IMG/VR virus record: IMGVR_UViG_3300050015_000656
Span: 43,775-107,774 of that record
DNA length: 64,000 bases
Strand: one strand, 5' to 3'
Source: a virus
This document shows, one piece after another, positions 18,001-26,710 of this stretch. Under the pieces are notes generated by a model, which ran no database searches, had not been told where the DNA came from, and saw nothing but the letters and a program-made list of their open reading frames with translations. Position 1 is the stretch's first letter. Each line of letters opens with the position of its first letter. The translations under genes were made by a program, and so were the position numbers.

Positions 18001-21000
18001 TGAATTCCATAGTCGGATTTTTTTCTTTTGCCAAAGATAAGAATTTTTCGTAATATGGCAACGCTTCTTCTCTTTTTGGTACAGTTTCCCAATAACTTGA
18101 ATGAAAGTTTCTTTTTTCTTCTGGATATAACGGTGCATTTGACTCTCCAACTAAGATGATATTATCTCTTTTATATCGTTGAACAGTCAAAAAATTAGTT
18201 GGTGGGGTTTTATCCCAATGTTCCTCATTTTCAATGACTCCCAAGCTATTGAGGGTATAGAGTAATTCGAAGTGTATAACAACACTTTTTTGTTCAGTGT
18301 ATAAGTTTCCTTCTTTGTCAACAACACCCCGGACATCACCCCAAATATTTTTCCAAGATTTCGGATTTTTTATTATTACCAACCCATTTTCGGGATTATT
18401 GTAAACGATATCTTCGGAATCCTGCTCCCTGTTGAACCTATCGTTGAATTCTGCATCAGGATTCGGAACATTAAACATTTTTTCCGCAGCAACATCCGCT
18501 ACACCTTCGTCAACACTTACTGGTTCTCCTTCAATAAAAGTATAATATTCTTCATAAAACTCATATTGTGGATTTCGTCTTTTTGTGGCTTTCAATATAT
18601 CAATTGCATTGTCATAGTTATGCGCATTTGAATTAATATATCTTGAAGAAATGTCCCCCAAACCGAAATTATTTGTTAAGTCAACCCTATTAAGTAATTG
18701 ATATTTATCTAATTCTGAATATATTCTTGCATCAATCGTGAATAATCCCAATGCTTTTGCTATATTACCGTGGGTAAATGAATAATCTGCTTGTGCAACA
18801 TATAGATTTCCATCTGTATCTGCGATTGCCCGTACATCCCTTTGAAATCTTTCTAAGGATTTGGGATTTTTATAAATTTGACTAACTCTTCCAATGGTAT
18901 CTACTACTTCTCCAACAGGTTCATTCGTATTTTTTTCTATCTCACCCTGTGCTTGAACGTCTTGTTCTGCATGTGGGTCGGGAATATTAAATGCTTTCTC
19001 AGCATATTTATCAGCCACACCTTCCATTTGATATTTCTTACCACCCGTAGGTTTGAAATTCTTCTTAAATGCAGTGTACATCAGACTTGAAATTCTTTCA
19101 GATTCTCCTTCTTCACTGATACTCTCTGTTCTTTTTCTGAAAAGCAATTCAACTTTATTTGCAATGTCATGGGCGTTATCGTATGTATAACCATAATGCT
19201 TGATAAGATAGCTTTCAACCCTTTCATGAAGTAAAATCCCTTCAAAGTCGTTTGGCTTTGTCAAATGTACGTCATCAACCCAAAGTTCGTCTGCTGGAAT
19301 GTGCTTAGCATATTTTTGCTGTGATTTTGGTAAGTCATAGTCAACCCAATGATTGCCACCTTCAACCCACTCAATAAAACCACTGTCACGCACTTCGTCA
19401 CCATTAACTGCATAAACGGGATTGACATCAATACCGTCATTGTATGTACGGATTAATTTCTTATCCAATTCATGTGTAGTATTGTCTTTCTCAATCTGTG
19501 GTTCACTTACAGGAAATTCTTCTTCGTGTATTGTGTTTTTCATTTTATCGAGATACTGCTCATAGTCTGTATCTTGAAATATTTCAGAAGTTTCTTCGTC
19601 TGGCTCATCGTATGCTTCTAAACCATTAATCTCATAGAAAGCATTCATTCTCTTTTTAAAATCATCAGTAATATCGACTTTGCCAATATAATGACCTTGT
19701 ACTGCCCTTCTGAATCTAACTTCTTTTAAATAAGTAAAATCACCTATTTCCCAATGAGAAATGTCCGCATCGGGTTTTTCGTTTATTTCATAAACATAAA
19801 AAACTCCCGGATTTTTACCGTGTTGCATAAACATCGAATACAGTCCCATTAAAGCACCACCAACACTTTTACTTGCAGCAATTTCTGGTGTTTCACTAAC
19901 CCAAAACGTATCATACTTATATATTGGATTACCGTCATCGTCAATTGCTTCGTAATAACCTTCGGGTTCAAATTCAATCGTTTCACCCATATATTTTTCA
20001 ACAGCACGATAATATTTTTCACCACCACTTGTTACCACTTCATTTATTGCAGTATTGGGAAGTCTGTACATCAACTGCATAGTCTGGAAGTCCTTATTCC
20101 TGCCTTTGTTCATGATAAATCCCAATGATTTATACCATGCAGTTAGTTTAGACTTACTTGCGCCCCACATACTATCGGGAGTTAATGTAACAATTAATTT
20201 ATTTCTGTCGGCATAGTCAAAGATAAGTTTCATTGCATCATTGGCATATCCTTTACCTCTGAATTCTTTGTTGATAAAAATTTTATCTATTGCGATGTAA
20301 TGATTCTGACCTTGAACGCCTCTGTCCATGATACCTACCTCACCAACGACTTGACCATCATCAGTTATCTTAAGCGAATCATATCCGCTTAAATTGTTTG
20401 GTAGATTAAGATTCACAGACTCTTTAATACTACCAAATGTCAAGTTGCCAATATCTCCTTGATTACAGGCAGTGCTTGTACCGTCACCATTACCACCAAG
20501 TCTGCACTTTTTCTTAACATCAACAGTTTTACTGCCAGATTGAAACGACTGAACTCTTTCTGTTATTTGAAATTCGTCTTGGGTTGCATCACCGACAACA
20601 TGGTTATATTCTAAGTCTTCGTTTACTTCACTGTTTGCGTTTAAATCGTTGCTTATTGAGGGTGAAGTGTCCATATTATTGTATGTTGGAAAATTATCTT
20701 GACCAAAACTATTGTCTGTCGAATATAATGCTGAACCGTCTTCGTCAACTTGAACAGGTTCTGGCATATTATTAGATTTAAAAAAATAATTACCAAAACC
20801 TACATCAAAAAATCCCAAATTACCATTTGGTTTATATCCTAAGTTATTTGGATTTGTATAATCTGTACTTTCTAAGCCGTATTTTTTTACTTCTTCGCCA
20901 ATTTTAAGTATTTTATCAAAAAATTCTCTGTCTTGTGGATTTCTTGCAAAGTATTTTTGAACCTTATCTTCATCCACATTGTCATCGCCAAAACGATTGT

Positions 21001-23137
21001 GTATGAAATGGTCAAGAACATCGCCATAGTTTGCACCCATTATTTTTTCAAACGCAAATTTCATTCTTTCAACTCTTGCAATAAAATCAGCCTTATCTGT
21101 TCTTAACTTCTCTAAGATTATCACATAAAGGTCATATCTCGTTTCGCCCGACAATGTATTAGACTTAATTGAGTAGACCTTATATGGTTGAGCAATGTAT
21201 TCTAATGGTTTACCAATAAGTTCAAGATTTTCATTTGCTTCGCTTTGGTCCTTAGTAACCTTTAATACTAAATTGTTTCCTATATCATATGCATAGCCAA
21301 ATACACCATCACCAAGAGGTTTTGGCTGACCATATCCAAACTTCTGTGCTACACTATTCGCCACTTTATTAGCGACTTCTCTCGGAAATCCTGTAGGTTC
21401 TTCATTCAGTACTTCTTCACCTTCGGGTAAAGAAATTCGGTTTTCTGGTGGTAAATCCGGTACAACTACACCCATGCATCCACCTATGTCATAGTATGTT
21501 AAAATACCGTTCTTATATCCCAAATTACTGAGAGTCATATAATCGTCTGACTTAATCATCAGTGCAAGTAATTCTCTTTTAATGTCATAGAGTCCCAACA
21601 TAAAACGATATGCCTTTTCTCTATCGCCTGCAGCAATATTAGCATCGGGATTTGCCGTTAAAATTAGTTTAGCTAATTCTGGAAAATCGTTAAATGTTTT
21701 TCCAAAAAATTCCGTATCTTCTTTCTTAGGTTTACCTTTGATTAAAATTCTCAATAACCTACCGTATAAGTCTTCACCGAGCGAATTAATTATTTCAGTG
21801 TATCTTTCAAATTCCTGATGTGGTTTATCAACAATATTGTCTTCGATAAGCGCATAAACTGCTTTGTTTTGTTCGGTGTCAGTTACCTTATACACATTGT
21901 AAACCATTGCAAGTGTTTTAGGCTTACCCCTGCTAATTTTTAAACCAGCATCGACCTCACATGCATCAGTAGTAATTTTTAAAACCCTGTTGTTATTAAC
22001 CTCATAAGCATATCCATATCCACCACCACCAAGATATTTAATAGCACCAAGATTTAACTTCTGTGCAACCGCATTAGCAAGAGTATCAGAATATTCTCTT
22101 GGTAATTGCATTGCTGCAACTTTTGGACTACTCTCATTTATTTCTACAGTTTCTTCCTCAAGTGGTTCTCTATCATAGAATTTACCTCTGATAAGATAGT
22201 CTTGAAGTTCCAATAAGTTACTATAAAATTTCTTTTTCTCAGGTACGTGTTCAAGTACTTCTTTAAGGTTGTTTACTACATCATGAAATTCATCGACAAT
22301 ATATGGAGCACTTGGAAGTTTTGATGTTGGATATTTGTCTCTGTTGAGTACAAATGAAATAAAATCTTCATTAATTACGCCAGGTCCGTCACCTACACCG
22401 TAAGGCATAAGTCCCCACATAGCTTGTCGGGTATCAACGGCATCTTGTGGTGGTAAATCACCAAGCATATCGTCATTACCATCGGCAAAGTTATAAAGTT
22501 CATACATTTGATACTTTTGGTTTTTGCCACTATAATGAGTATCTACAACTTCATCATTTAACCCATAGTCGGTTAAAACTATTGCAGGTTTACCGTTACG
22601 CAGTACTTCTCCAAAGGTACTTGGTCTACCCATATCGCCTGAGTTTTGAGCATAGCTTGCAACAAAATCGGCTAATGAAAATGCAAATTCGTTTTTATTC
22701 CAAAAAAATTCTTCAAGTTCGGGTGATTGTGGAAATATTTTCTTATGCCCCTTACTTAATTCTTCGGCATTCTTAAGAAACTCTTTTAAATCATTCAAAC
22801 TTGGAATACCTGTTACTTGTTTAATACGTGCTTCATTGACTTTCTTAGCCTTTTCTGCTATCAACCAAGTATCGTCATCCATAGAATCAATAACCTTTGC
22901 AAGTATATGATGATTGCTTTCAAAATATCCTGCACCTGTCTCTGCTTCGTTTTGACCAACACCTTTGGGGTTTTTCGCAAGTTTTAATACCTTTTCACCA
23001 TCAATGTCATAAACGATTCGACCACTACCACTACCAATTCTCGGTAAGTATTGATTTGCGTACTTTATTTTTCCATTAAATGATTTAATTTTAAGGAATT
23101 CTGGTAAGAAATTCGTTTTGAATTCAGCGTATGTCAT
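15071..23137 (-). CDS. Giant multi-enzyme protein: kinase-like, GNAT, ART-like, CCA-adding and 2H modules
   Basis: 2688 residues. Modules in order: three kinase-like folds (about 30-240 with GSGSGRIVYD and DYG; 365-560 with GGGGYGYAYE; 605-780 with GDGVFGYAYD), GNAT acetyltransferase (about 915-1020, EFRGKGYANDAM), ART-like (about 1035-1190), a putative HExxE region (about 1300, LLHERVES), two related repeats (about 1372-1535, 1541-1730), class II tRNA nucleotidyltransferase (about 1745-2080) with VGGAVRD, DLDVLI, RRDFTINAI, DPFGG and DDPLRMLRAV, a 2H phosphoesterase (about 2135-2290; HTTILYG, HPHITIAYV), a third repeat (about 2306-2475) and a C-terminal 2H-like domain (HHMTMN, PHITIAV). The borders carry INE, LNE, VNE, MNE or VDE. 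This fits a head-packaged polyprotein cut by a T4-type protease. A GTATTTAT motif lies at 23159. Confidence 0.75.
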   Translation of the reverse strand: MTYAEFKTNFLPEFLKIKSFNGKIKYANQYLPRIGSGSGRIVYDIDGEKVLKLAKNPKGVGQNEAETGAGYFESNHHILAKVIDSMDDDTWLIAEKAKKVNEARIKQVTGIPSLNDLKEFLKNAEELSKGHKKIFPQSPELEEFFWNKNEFAFSLADFVASYAQNSGDMGRPSTFGEVLRNGKPAIVLTDYGLNDEVVDTHYSGKNQKYQMYELYNFADGNDDMLGDLPPQDAVDTRQAMWGLMPYGVGDGPGVINEDFISFVLNRDKYPTSKLPSAPYIVDEFHDVVNNLKEVLEHVPEKKKFYSNLLELQDYLIRGKFYDREPLEEETVEINESSPKVAAMQLPREYSDTLANAVAQKLNLGAIKYLGGGGYGYAYEVNNNRVLKITTDACEVDAGLKISRGKPKTLAMVYNVYKVTDTEQNKAVYALIEDNIVDKPHQEFERYTEIINSLGEDLYGRLLRILIKGKPKKEDTEFFGKTFNDFPELAKLILTANPDANIAAGDREKAYRFMLGLYDIKRELLALMIKSDDYMTLSNLGYKNGILTYYDIGGCMGVVVPDLPPENRISLPEGEEVLNEEPTGFPREVANKVANSVAQKFGYGQPKPLGDGVFGYAYDIGNNLVLKVTKDQSEANENLELIGKPLEYIAQPYKVYSIKSNTLSGETRYDLYVIILEKLRTDKADFIARVERMKFAFEKIMGANYGDVLDHFIHNRFGDDNVDEDKVQKYFARNPQDREFFDKILKIGEEVKKYGLESTDYTNPNNLGYKPNGNLGFFDVGFGNYFFKSNNMPEPVQVDEDGSALYSTDNSFGQDNFPTYNNMDTSPSISNDLNANSEVNEDLEYNHVVGDATQDEFQITERVQSFQSGSKTVDVKKKCRLGGNGDGTSTACNQGDIGNLTFGSIKESVNLNLPNNLSGYDSLKITDDGQVVGEVGIMDRGVQGQNHYIAIDKIFINKEFRGKGYANDAMKLIFDYADRNKLIVTLTPDSMWGASKSKLTAWYKSLGFIMNKGRNKDFQTMQLMYRLPNTAINEVVTSGGEKYYRAVEKYMGETIEFEPEGYYEAIDDDGNPIYKYDTFWVSETPEIAASKSVGGALMGLYSMFMQHGKNPGVFYVYEINEKPDADISHWEIGDFTYLKEVRFRRAVQGHYIGKVDITDDFKKRMNAFYEINGLEAYDEPDEETSEIFQDTDYEQYLDKMKNTIHEEEFPVSEPQIEKDNTTHELDKKLIRTYNDGIDVNPVYAVNGDEVRDSGFIEWVEGGNHWVDYDLPKSQQKYAKHIPADELWVDDVHLTKPNDFEGILLHERVESYLIKHYGYTYDNAHDIANKVELLFRKRTESISEEGESERISSLMYTAFKKNFKPTGGKKYQMEGVADKYAEKAFNIPDPHAEQDVQAQGEIEKNTNEPVGEVVDTIGRVSQIYKNPKSLERFQRDVRAIADTDGNLYVAQADYSFTHGNIAKALGLFTIDARIYSELDKYQLLNRVDLTNNFGLGDISSRYINSNAHNYDNAIDILKATKRRNPQYEFYEEYYTFIEGEPVSVDEGVADVAAEKMFNVPNPDAEFNDRFNREQDSEDIVYNNPENGLVIIKNPKSWKNIWGDVRGVVDKEGNLYTEQKSVVIHFELLYTLNSLGVIENEEHWDKTPPTNFLTVQRYKRDNIILVGESNAPLYPEEKRNFHSSYWETVPKREEALPYYEKFLSLAKEKNPTMEFIAESIRFYGDNALEESVMNEAEIMSLQDLPFKQEVEQLGGKIYSVGGAVRDEFLGKQSKDLDVLITGVPFEELEQLLGKYGRVDAVGKSFGVLKFKPKGATDDIDIAIPRTETATGEGGHQGFDVKSDHALPIEKDLERRDFTINAIAKDSEGNIVDPFGGQEDLKNKIIRIVNPQAFSDDPLRMLRAVQFASRFGFTIEPQTMQMIKENAQRVKEIAPERILTEFDKIIKKGNVKMGADLLVNTGLYEQIFGGQPKQISDRIADVKTMGEFIYLLAVGTVQSPSEFYKNNLKGDIPTYKEIKALELAFTLPDITHDVLDRSIAHNMYLLSPQALQSQIIPMGLQKASEEFQQGKYPKTVNELAVNGNDLSQLGLQGKAIGDMQKSLLLKVYADKVRNNREDLLALAKQNGEMIKEEVKPTDKIEYGCLMLFLDVPIWTKITSIISPDDVYDEPGYGIETEPHTTILYGFHDEVTSEDCFSLFEKNMPIEPIKIGIKGISFFTGNPKFDVVKFDVESPELTKLNEIMKALPHTSAFPDYHPHITIAYVKPGEGQKYIKPFEKNRMLNGTELVYTWKGHKGNDGDKLMLDGSVDESIADKAAERMFNMPNQSAEQDVIARGAVQAQEEEPVAMVRDRNGKKSPIYENPKSLRNIGPGVRGIIDQEGNLFLAQKDGYFNHGNIGRALGFIEGDTEAMYNYLTEWMLVNRIGSTNDFGLADSSYDFAADEYDYDNIKIVNDFLRAAKRRNPQYNFYPEYYENVKGEPITLNEYSYPETGQEKPTWNVNGQQVDINFFTDKYYEWNQGGYESASDKSVLEFLQNNYEDFSHDEKLKHDLYHKLVDNEVLDEDMNKNVKYTAVVLDDKSRTALLKRLGNMIPEGWETIAHHMTMNLGPIAPEYLKFLGMTIVMEATEFSMDDMVMAVGVVVDKYLTKNKKPHITIAVNRAQGGKPMMSNQLSMWVNLSEPLILTGKVTEVE

Positions 23138-23158
23138 GCCAACATTATTAAGTTATTA

Positions 23159-23166
23159 ATAAATAC
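23159..23166 (-). promoter_or_regulatory. GTATTTAT motif
   Basis: Minus-strand GTATTTATTAATAA, 21 nt before the giant protein start and after the terminator 23185-23206. Confidence 0.5.
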
Positions 23167-23184
23167 AAACTTGATTATAAAAAG

Positions 23185-23206
23185 AAAGGACATCTTACTG
23201 TCCTTT
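23185..23206 (-). terminator. Terminator that contains a stop codon
   Basis: Minus strand: AAAGGACA-6 nt-TGTCCTTT then CTTTTT. The TAA of 23195-24007 lies in the stem-loop, so the last codons form one arm. Confidence 0.75.
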
Positions 23207-24007
23207 ATTTTTGTTTTTGTTTTGTAATTCTCGTATGGTTTCGTAAACCACCGATTTTATCATTTCCTTATTCTCTGTAAGCACTTCTTTGATTCTTTCA
23301 ACAGCATACATTTCAAGTATGGTTGACTTAATGGCTTCCTCCACAATCGGACCGAAGTTTTCCATGAGATAGTTATTCACTGTTCTCTTTACACTCTCAG
23401 TTAAATAACCCTCATTAATCATTGGCATACCATTGTTTCCGAATGACACTGCAGGTGGATTTAATAGACTTCCATCAGGATTAACGGGTTGTCCCTTGGC
23501 ATTGTATAGCTGATTTGCAGCCATTGCTCTATTGTTATTAAAACCTTCGATAGATTCAGCAAGAGTTCCATTATTACCTGCCACACCAACACTTCTGAAT
23601 TTTCTTTGAAAATCACTGAAGATTGCATCGTCTCTTTCTGGTCCCATTCCCATATCGGCTTCATTAATTCTTCCCGGCTGAACATACTGTGGGGGTTGAT
23701 TGTGTTGCGGTGCTGCAGGAGCAACATAATTTGTAGAATTTTTTAATTCCTTAATTTTATTTATCGCTTCAGGTGTTACGACACCACTTTTAACTGCGCC
23801 ACTAATAATGTCTGCCCTTTCATTCATTGTCTTTATATTGTTCACAACAGGAGTATTCTGACCTGTATGAAGTGATGTAAGCAAGCTATTTAGGAATACA
23901 TCTTTTGCAGGTATTGTAGTACCTTGCATTGTTTCACCAAGAATGCCTTTTTCCTTTTTGCGGGTATCTATCTCAGTTCTGAGTTTATTTAAATCGGGTT
24001 TTGCCAT
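23195..24007 (-). CDS. Putative prohead core or packaged protein
   Basis: 270 residues, polar and helical, with a Pro/Gln-rich middle (NYVAPAAPQHNQPPQYVQP) and a helical C-terminus from about 200. It has two (I)-N-E sites, GRINEADMGMG (about residue 115) and PMINEGYLTES (about 200), matching the I/L-x-E cleavage rule of T4 gp21. This, plus its place between the giant protein and the next packaged-type proteins, suggests a head-internal or scaffold role. No sequence family recognised. Confidence 0.45.
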   Translation of the reverse strand: MAKPDLNKLRTEIDTRKKEKGILGETMQGTTIPAKDVFLNSLLTSLHTGQNTPVVNNIKTMNERADIISGAVKSGVVTPEAINKIKELKNSTNYVAPAAPQHNQPPQYVQPGRINEADMGMGPERDDAIFSDFQRKFRSVGVAGNNGTLAESIEGFNNNRAMAANQLYNAKGQPVNPDGSLLNPPAVSFGNNGMPMINEGYLTESVKRTVNNYLMENFGPIVEEAIKSTILEMYAVERIKEVLTENKEMIKSVVYETIRELQNKNKNKGQ

Positions 24008-24042
24008 TATCTTAAAATTATAAAATTTTATTATTTTTTATA

Positions 24043-24050
24043 ATAAATAC
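24043..24050 (-). promoter_or_regulatory. GTATTTAT motif
   Basis: Minus-strand CGTATTTATTATAAAA, 35 nt before the start at 24007. Confidence 0.45.
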
Positions 24051-24054
24051 GTGG

Positions 24055-24945
24055 TTATTTGAAAAAAGTCGGTTTATTTAGATTTTCTTGTGCAATATTT
24101 GTTCTATTTAATTCATTCACTGCATCACTTTCGGCATTTTTAAAAAATCCGACATCGGTTTGCTTCTGACTTGGCTGAACTAATTTCACGTATAAGTCTT
24201 TAAGATTTCCAACAACTGAATTAGGGTCAATGCTTTGTAACTGATTCTCTGTTTTCAATACCATATCGCCATTCTCTGTACTAACCACCCAATATTTTGC
24301 TCTTGAACCACCTGCTCTCATCTGATTTACCATACCCCACAGATGTTTAACTTCATCGGCAGTAATATCTCTTTGTTTTTTAGCAACATTTGAGAAATTT
24401 CTGAACTTATTCTTTTGTCCTGCAAATGCAGATGGTTGTGGTTCGGGAAGTTTTTGTGCAGTAGTATTACCCACAACATTTGTTTGTGGTTCACCGCTAT
24501 CTATTTGTACTGCAGCCACAATGCCCGTCATTTGGGAATCATTGGGGTTATATCCTTCGGGAAATTTATCTTTGTTTGTACTGAAAATTTCACCTGTCGG
24601 TAAAAAGGATGTAATTTTATCTACTCTGAATAATCTCCATCCGGGTTTAGCCTTTCCCTTTTGATTATAATATACTTTCCTACTGTCGGTGTTACCTGCT
24701 TCCTGCCATGCACGAAGTAACATATATCCACCTTCCGCTTGTGCTTTCTGTGATTTACTATGACCCAATACCATTGGCATTATTGTTCGATAACCTTTCA
24801 TAATGGTGTCATCACCAGCATAATATATGTGAACATACTTATGCTTATTAATAGCATCGGCAATAGTACCCTCTCCAACACCTTCATTTAAAAGTTGCCT
24901 GAAGTGAGTCAGGGTTTCCAAGAATATTTTAGCCTCACTTAACAT
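24055..24945 (-). CDS. WYL-like domain protein with capsid-targeting-like N-terminus
   Basis: 296 residues. The first 21 residues form an amphipathic stretch that ends FRQLLNE, followed by GVGEG. This resembles the capsid-targeting peptides of T4 internal proteins, removed after (L/I)-x-E. Residues about 30-115 resemble a WYL-type SH3-like domain: HKYVHIYYAGDD, then YRTIMPMVLGHSKSQ, LLRAWQEAG and GWRLFRVDKITSF. The remainder is low complexity and helical. WYL domains bind nucleic acid or nucleotides in transcription and defence regulators. A phage protein that enters the host with the DNA is one reading. Confidence 0.5.
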   Translation of the reverse strand: MLSEAKIFLETLTHFRQLLNEGVGEGTIADAINKHKYVHIYYAGDDTIMKGYRTIMPMVLGHSKSQKAQAEGGYMLLRAWQEAGNTDSRKVYYNQKGKAKPGWRLFRVDKITSFLPTGEIFSTNKDKFPEGYNPNDSQMTGIVAAVQIDSGEPQTNVVGNTTAQKLPEPQPSAFAGQKNKFRNFSNVAKKQRDITADEVKHLWGMVNQMRAGGSRAKYWVVSTENGDMVLKTENQLQSIDPNSVVGNLKDLYVKLVQPSQKQTDVGFFKNAESDAVNELNRTNIAQENLNKPTFFK

Positions 24946-24946
24946 C

Positions 24947-25186
24947 TTATGCTGTTCCTGCGTTGTACTCTCTGTTACGGTTGAATTTGTTTTTAGCTAT
25001 TAAAGTTTTTCTTACTTTAATGTCAGTTGCACCGCCAACCTCACCATTTACTTCGCCCTTACCTTGCTCGTCACCAGTTGACAAAGCATCTGGGTTTCCT
25101 GCATTATATGGGTCGTTGTTATCATAGTCGTTTTTAGCAACTAAGTTTTTTCTGAATGGTACGCTGATATCTTCTAATCTGCTCAT
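24947..25186 (-). CDS. Small protein with an internal duplication
   Basis: 79 residues. Two similar segments, FRKNLVAKNDYDNNDPYNAG and VRKTLIAKNKFNRNREYNAG, flank a Gly-rich linker, so the protein is a tandem duplication of a 20-residue unit. It is the first gene after the motif at 25218-25225 and ends 2 nt before 24055-24945. The basic, Asn-rich repeats may bind a surface or nucleic acid. Function unknown. Confidence 0.5.
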   Translation of the reverse strand: MSRLEDISVPFRKNLVAKNDYDNNDPYNAGNPDALSTGDEQGKGEVNGEVGGATDIKVRKTLIAKNKFNRNREYNAGTA

Positions 25187-25217
25187 TTTATTTTGTTTTA
25201 TATCTCAATTATTTACT

Positions 25218-25225
25218 ATAAATAC
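25218..25225 (-). promoter_or_regulatory. GTATTTATAGTAAA motif
   Basis: Minus-strand TTGTATTTATAGTAAATA, 31 nt before the start at 25186 and directly beyond the stop of the Nudix gene at 25228. Confidence 0.55.
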
Positions 25226-25227
25226 AA

Positions 25228-26013
25228 TTAATCGTACTTTTTAAACGATAATGTTATGTATTCAATCAAATTTGGTACAATGTCCAGGTAATGCATTTCA
25301 TCCACATCATACCAACCATAGTTTGTGTTTTCGGCATTATCTAACTCAATTTCAGTTGGGTCGCCCTCATATCGACAAGCAAAAACTGTTTCAATGCTCT
25401 CAGGATTCCTTTGTATTGTGAAGGTCCTGACAAACTTATTAATTTCCAACCCAATTTCTTCAAGTATCTCTCTCTCAATAGCACGCTGTGGAGTTTCACC
25501 CTTCTCAATAGCACCACCAACCAATGCCCATTTCTCCGGCATCCAAGGTGCTTCTTTGCCTCTTTTCAACAGTAAAATCTTATTGTCGTTATTTACAATA
25601 ACTGCAACGGCATTTTTTTGTTTTTCTTCTTTCTTCTCTTTCTTTTCTTCATTCAGTGTTGGCATGGGACTATTCGGCATTAATTCTGAATTAGGATTTG
25701 ATGTCATATCCTGCTTGGTTTCTTTTGACCTTGCCACACCTGCTCTATCTTGTGCTAATGAAGTTTCAATAAACTGTCTCATTGCTTCCCCACCAGCAAG
25801 GGCATATTGTGTTTTATCATCAGTCTGTGGATTAAAATAATCAAAGAAGTTTTTAAGTCTTTTCATTGCTTGATATGTTAAATTACCGTTCTTAAGAATG
25901 AAATTAGCACGTTTAAGACCATTTTCATTCGAAGTGGATGCTTTAGCCACCGCAATACCATTAAGTACATTTGAGGGTATCCTATATGTCTTATCTTTGA
26001 GATATTGGTTCAT
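25228..26013 (-). CDS. Nudix hydrolase fused to a virion-type N-terminal domain
   Basis: 261 residues. The C-terminal domain (about 130-261) has the complete Nudix box, GGAIEKGETPQRAIEREILE followed by EIGL, so it should hydrolyse a nucleoside diphosphate linked to another moiety. The N-terminal 110 residues are helical and contain YRIPSNVLNGI and AGGEAMRQFIETSL; this region resembles domains in other virion-associated phage proteins. The two parts are joined by PTLNEEKKEKKEEKQ, which holds an LNE site, so a head protease could release the free enzyme. The N-terminus overlaps the end of the upstream nuclease by 23 nt. Confidence 0.8.
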   Translation of the reverse strand: MNQYLKDKTYRIPSNVLNGIAVAKASTSNENGLKRANFILKNGNLTYQAMKRLKNFFDYFNPQTDDKTQYALAGGEAMRQFIETSLAQDRAGVARSKETKQDMTSNPNSELMPNSPMPTLNEEKKEKKEEKQKNAVAVIVNNDNKILLLKRGKEAPWMPEKWALVGGAIEKGETPQRAIEREILEEIGLEINKFVRTFTIQRNPESIETVFACRYEGDPTEIELDNAENTNYGWYDVDEMHYLDIVPNLIEYITLSFKKYD

Positions 26014-26710
26014 ATGCTTCTAAGATTTTGTTTATTCTGTTGATTTGGTCAAACTTTATTCTCAATAGAAAGTAGTTGTTTGATTCTGCAAAAGTATTTT
26101 TTATTTCATCGTTAATTTTCTGGATTCTAAACTTATCAAGTCCACCGAAATGGTTATTAGCTATAAAGTGTTGTGCACCATCAAACTCTATTAATACGTT
26201 GTTCTCTGGAAGAAAAAAATCGAATGCAAGTTTATTTATATTTTTACAGTCATTAAATTTTTTCTCTCTTTCAAAAGCAATTGAATTATTTATTAAATAT
26301 TTTGCAATCTCTCTTTCTCCGATAGATTCTGTACAACTGGGACAACCACATCCTTTTAAATGAGTATTTGGTTTTTGATTAAATTTTCCATGAATCGGAC
26401 ATAATATTTCTACATAAATATGTGCTGTTATATAGTTAACATTAGAATAATCATATCTATCTCCGTGAATTTCTTTTGCTTTAGTAATAAAATAATCAGT
26501 ATTTTTTCTTAATTTCATTTTACCACACAATGGACAACCACAACCCTCTAAATGAGTATTTACTCGCTGTATGAATTCGCCATGTGTGGGACATGATATG
26601 ATAATATTATCGTGTGTATGTTTAAAATCAACCAAATCATACTCATAATAATTATTGTGCACAGCATTTGCTTTAGCAATAAACGCATCTATAGTTAATA
26701 TCCTTGCCAT
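25991..26710 (-). CDS. Vsr/PD-(D/E)XK homing endonuclease with zinc repeats
   Basis: 239 residues, paralogue of 6823-7515. Repeats FIAKANAVHNNYYEYDLVDF and FITKAKEIHGDRYDYSNVNY carry the Cys pairs GCPLC and GCPSC. The nuclease part has AFDFFLPENNVLIEFDGAQH and LLRIKFDQINRI. The start overlaps the stop of 26710-27333 (TAATG) and the end runs 23 nt into the Nudix gene, so it is inserted with almost no intergenic DNA. Confidence 0.8.
   Translation of the reverse strand: MARILTIDAFIAKANAVHNNYYEYDLVDFKHTHDNIIISCPTHGEFIQRVNTHLEGCGCPLCGKMKLRKNTDYFITKAKEIHGDRYDYSNVNYITAHIYVEILCPIHGKFNQKPNTHLKGCGCPSCTESIGEREIAKYLINNSIAFEREKKFNDCKNINKLAFDFFLPENNVLIEFDGAQHFIANNHFGGLDKFRIQKINDEIKNTFAESNNYFLLRIKFDQINRINKILEAYEPISQR

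Noticed and set aside
25325-25840. Plus-strand open frame opposite to the Nudix gene
   Set aside because: It is the antisense of a gene with a complete Nudix box; no promoter motif and biased composition.
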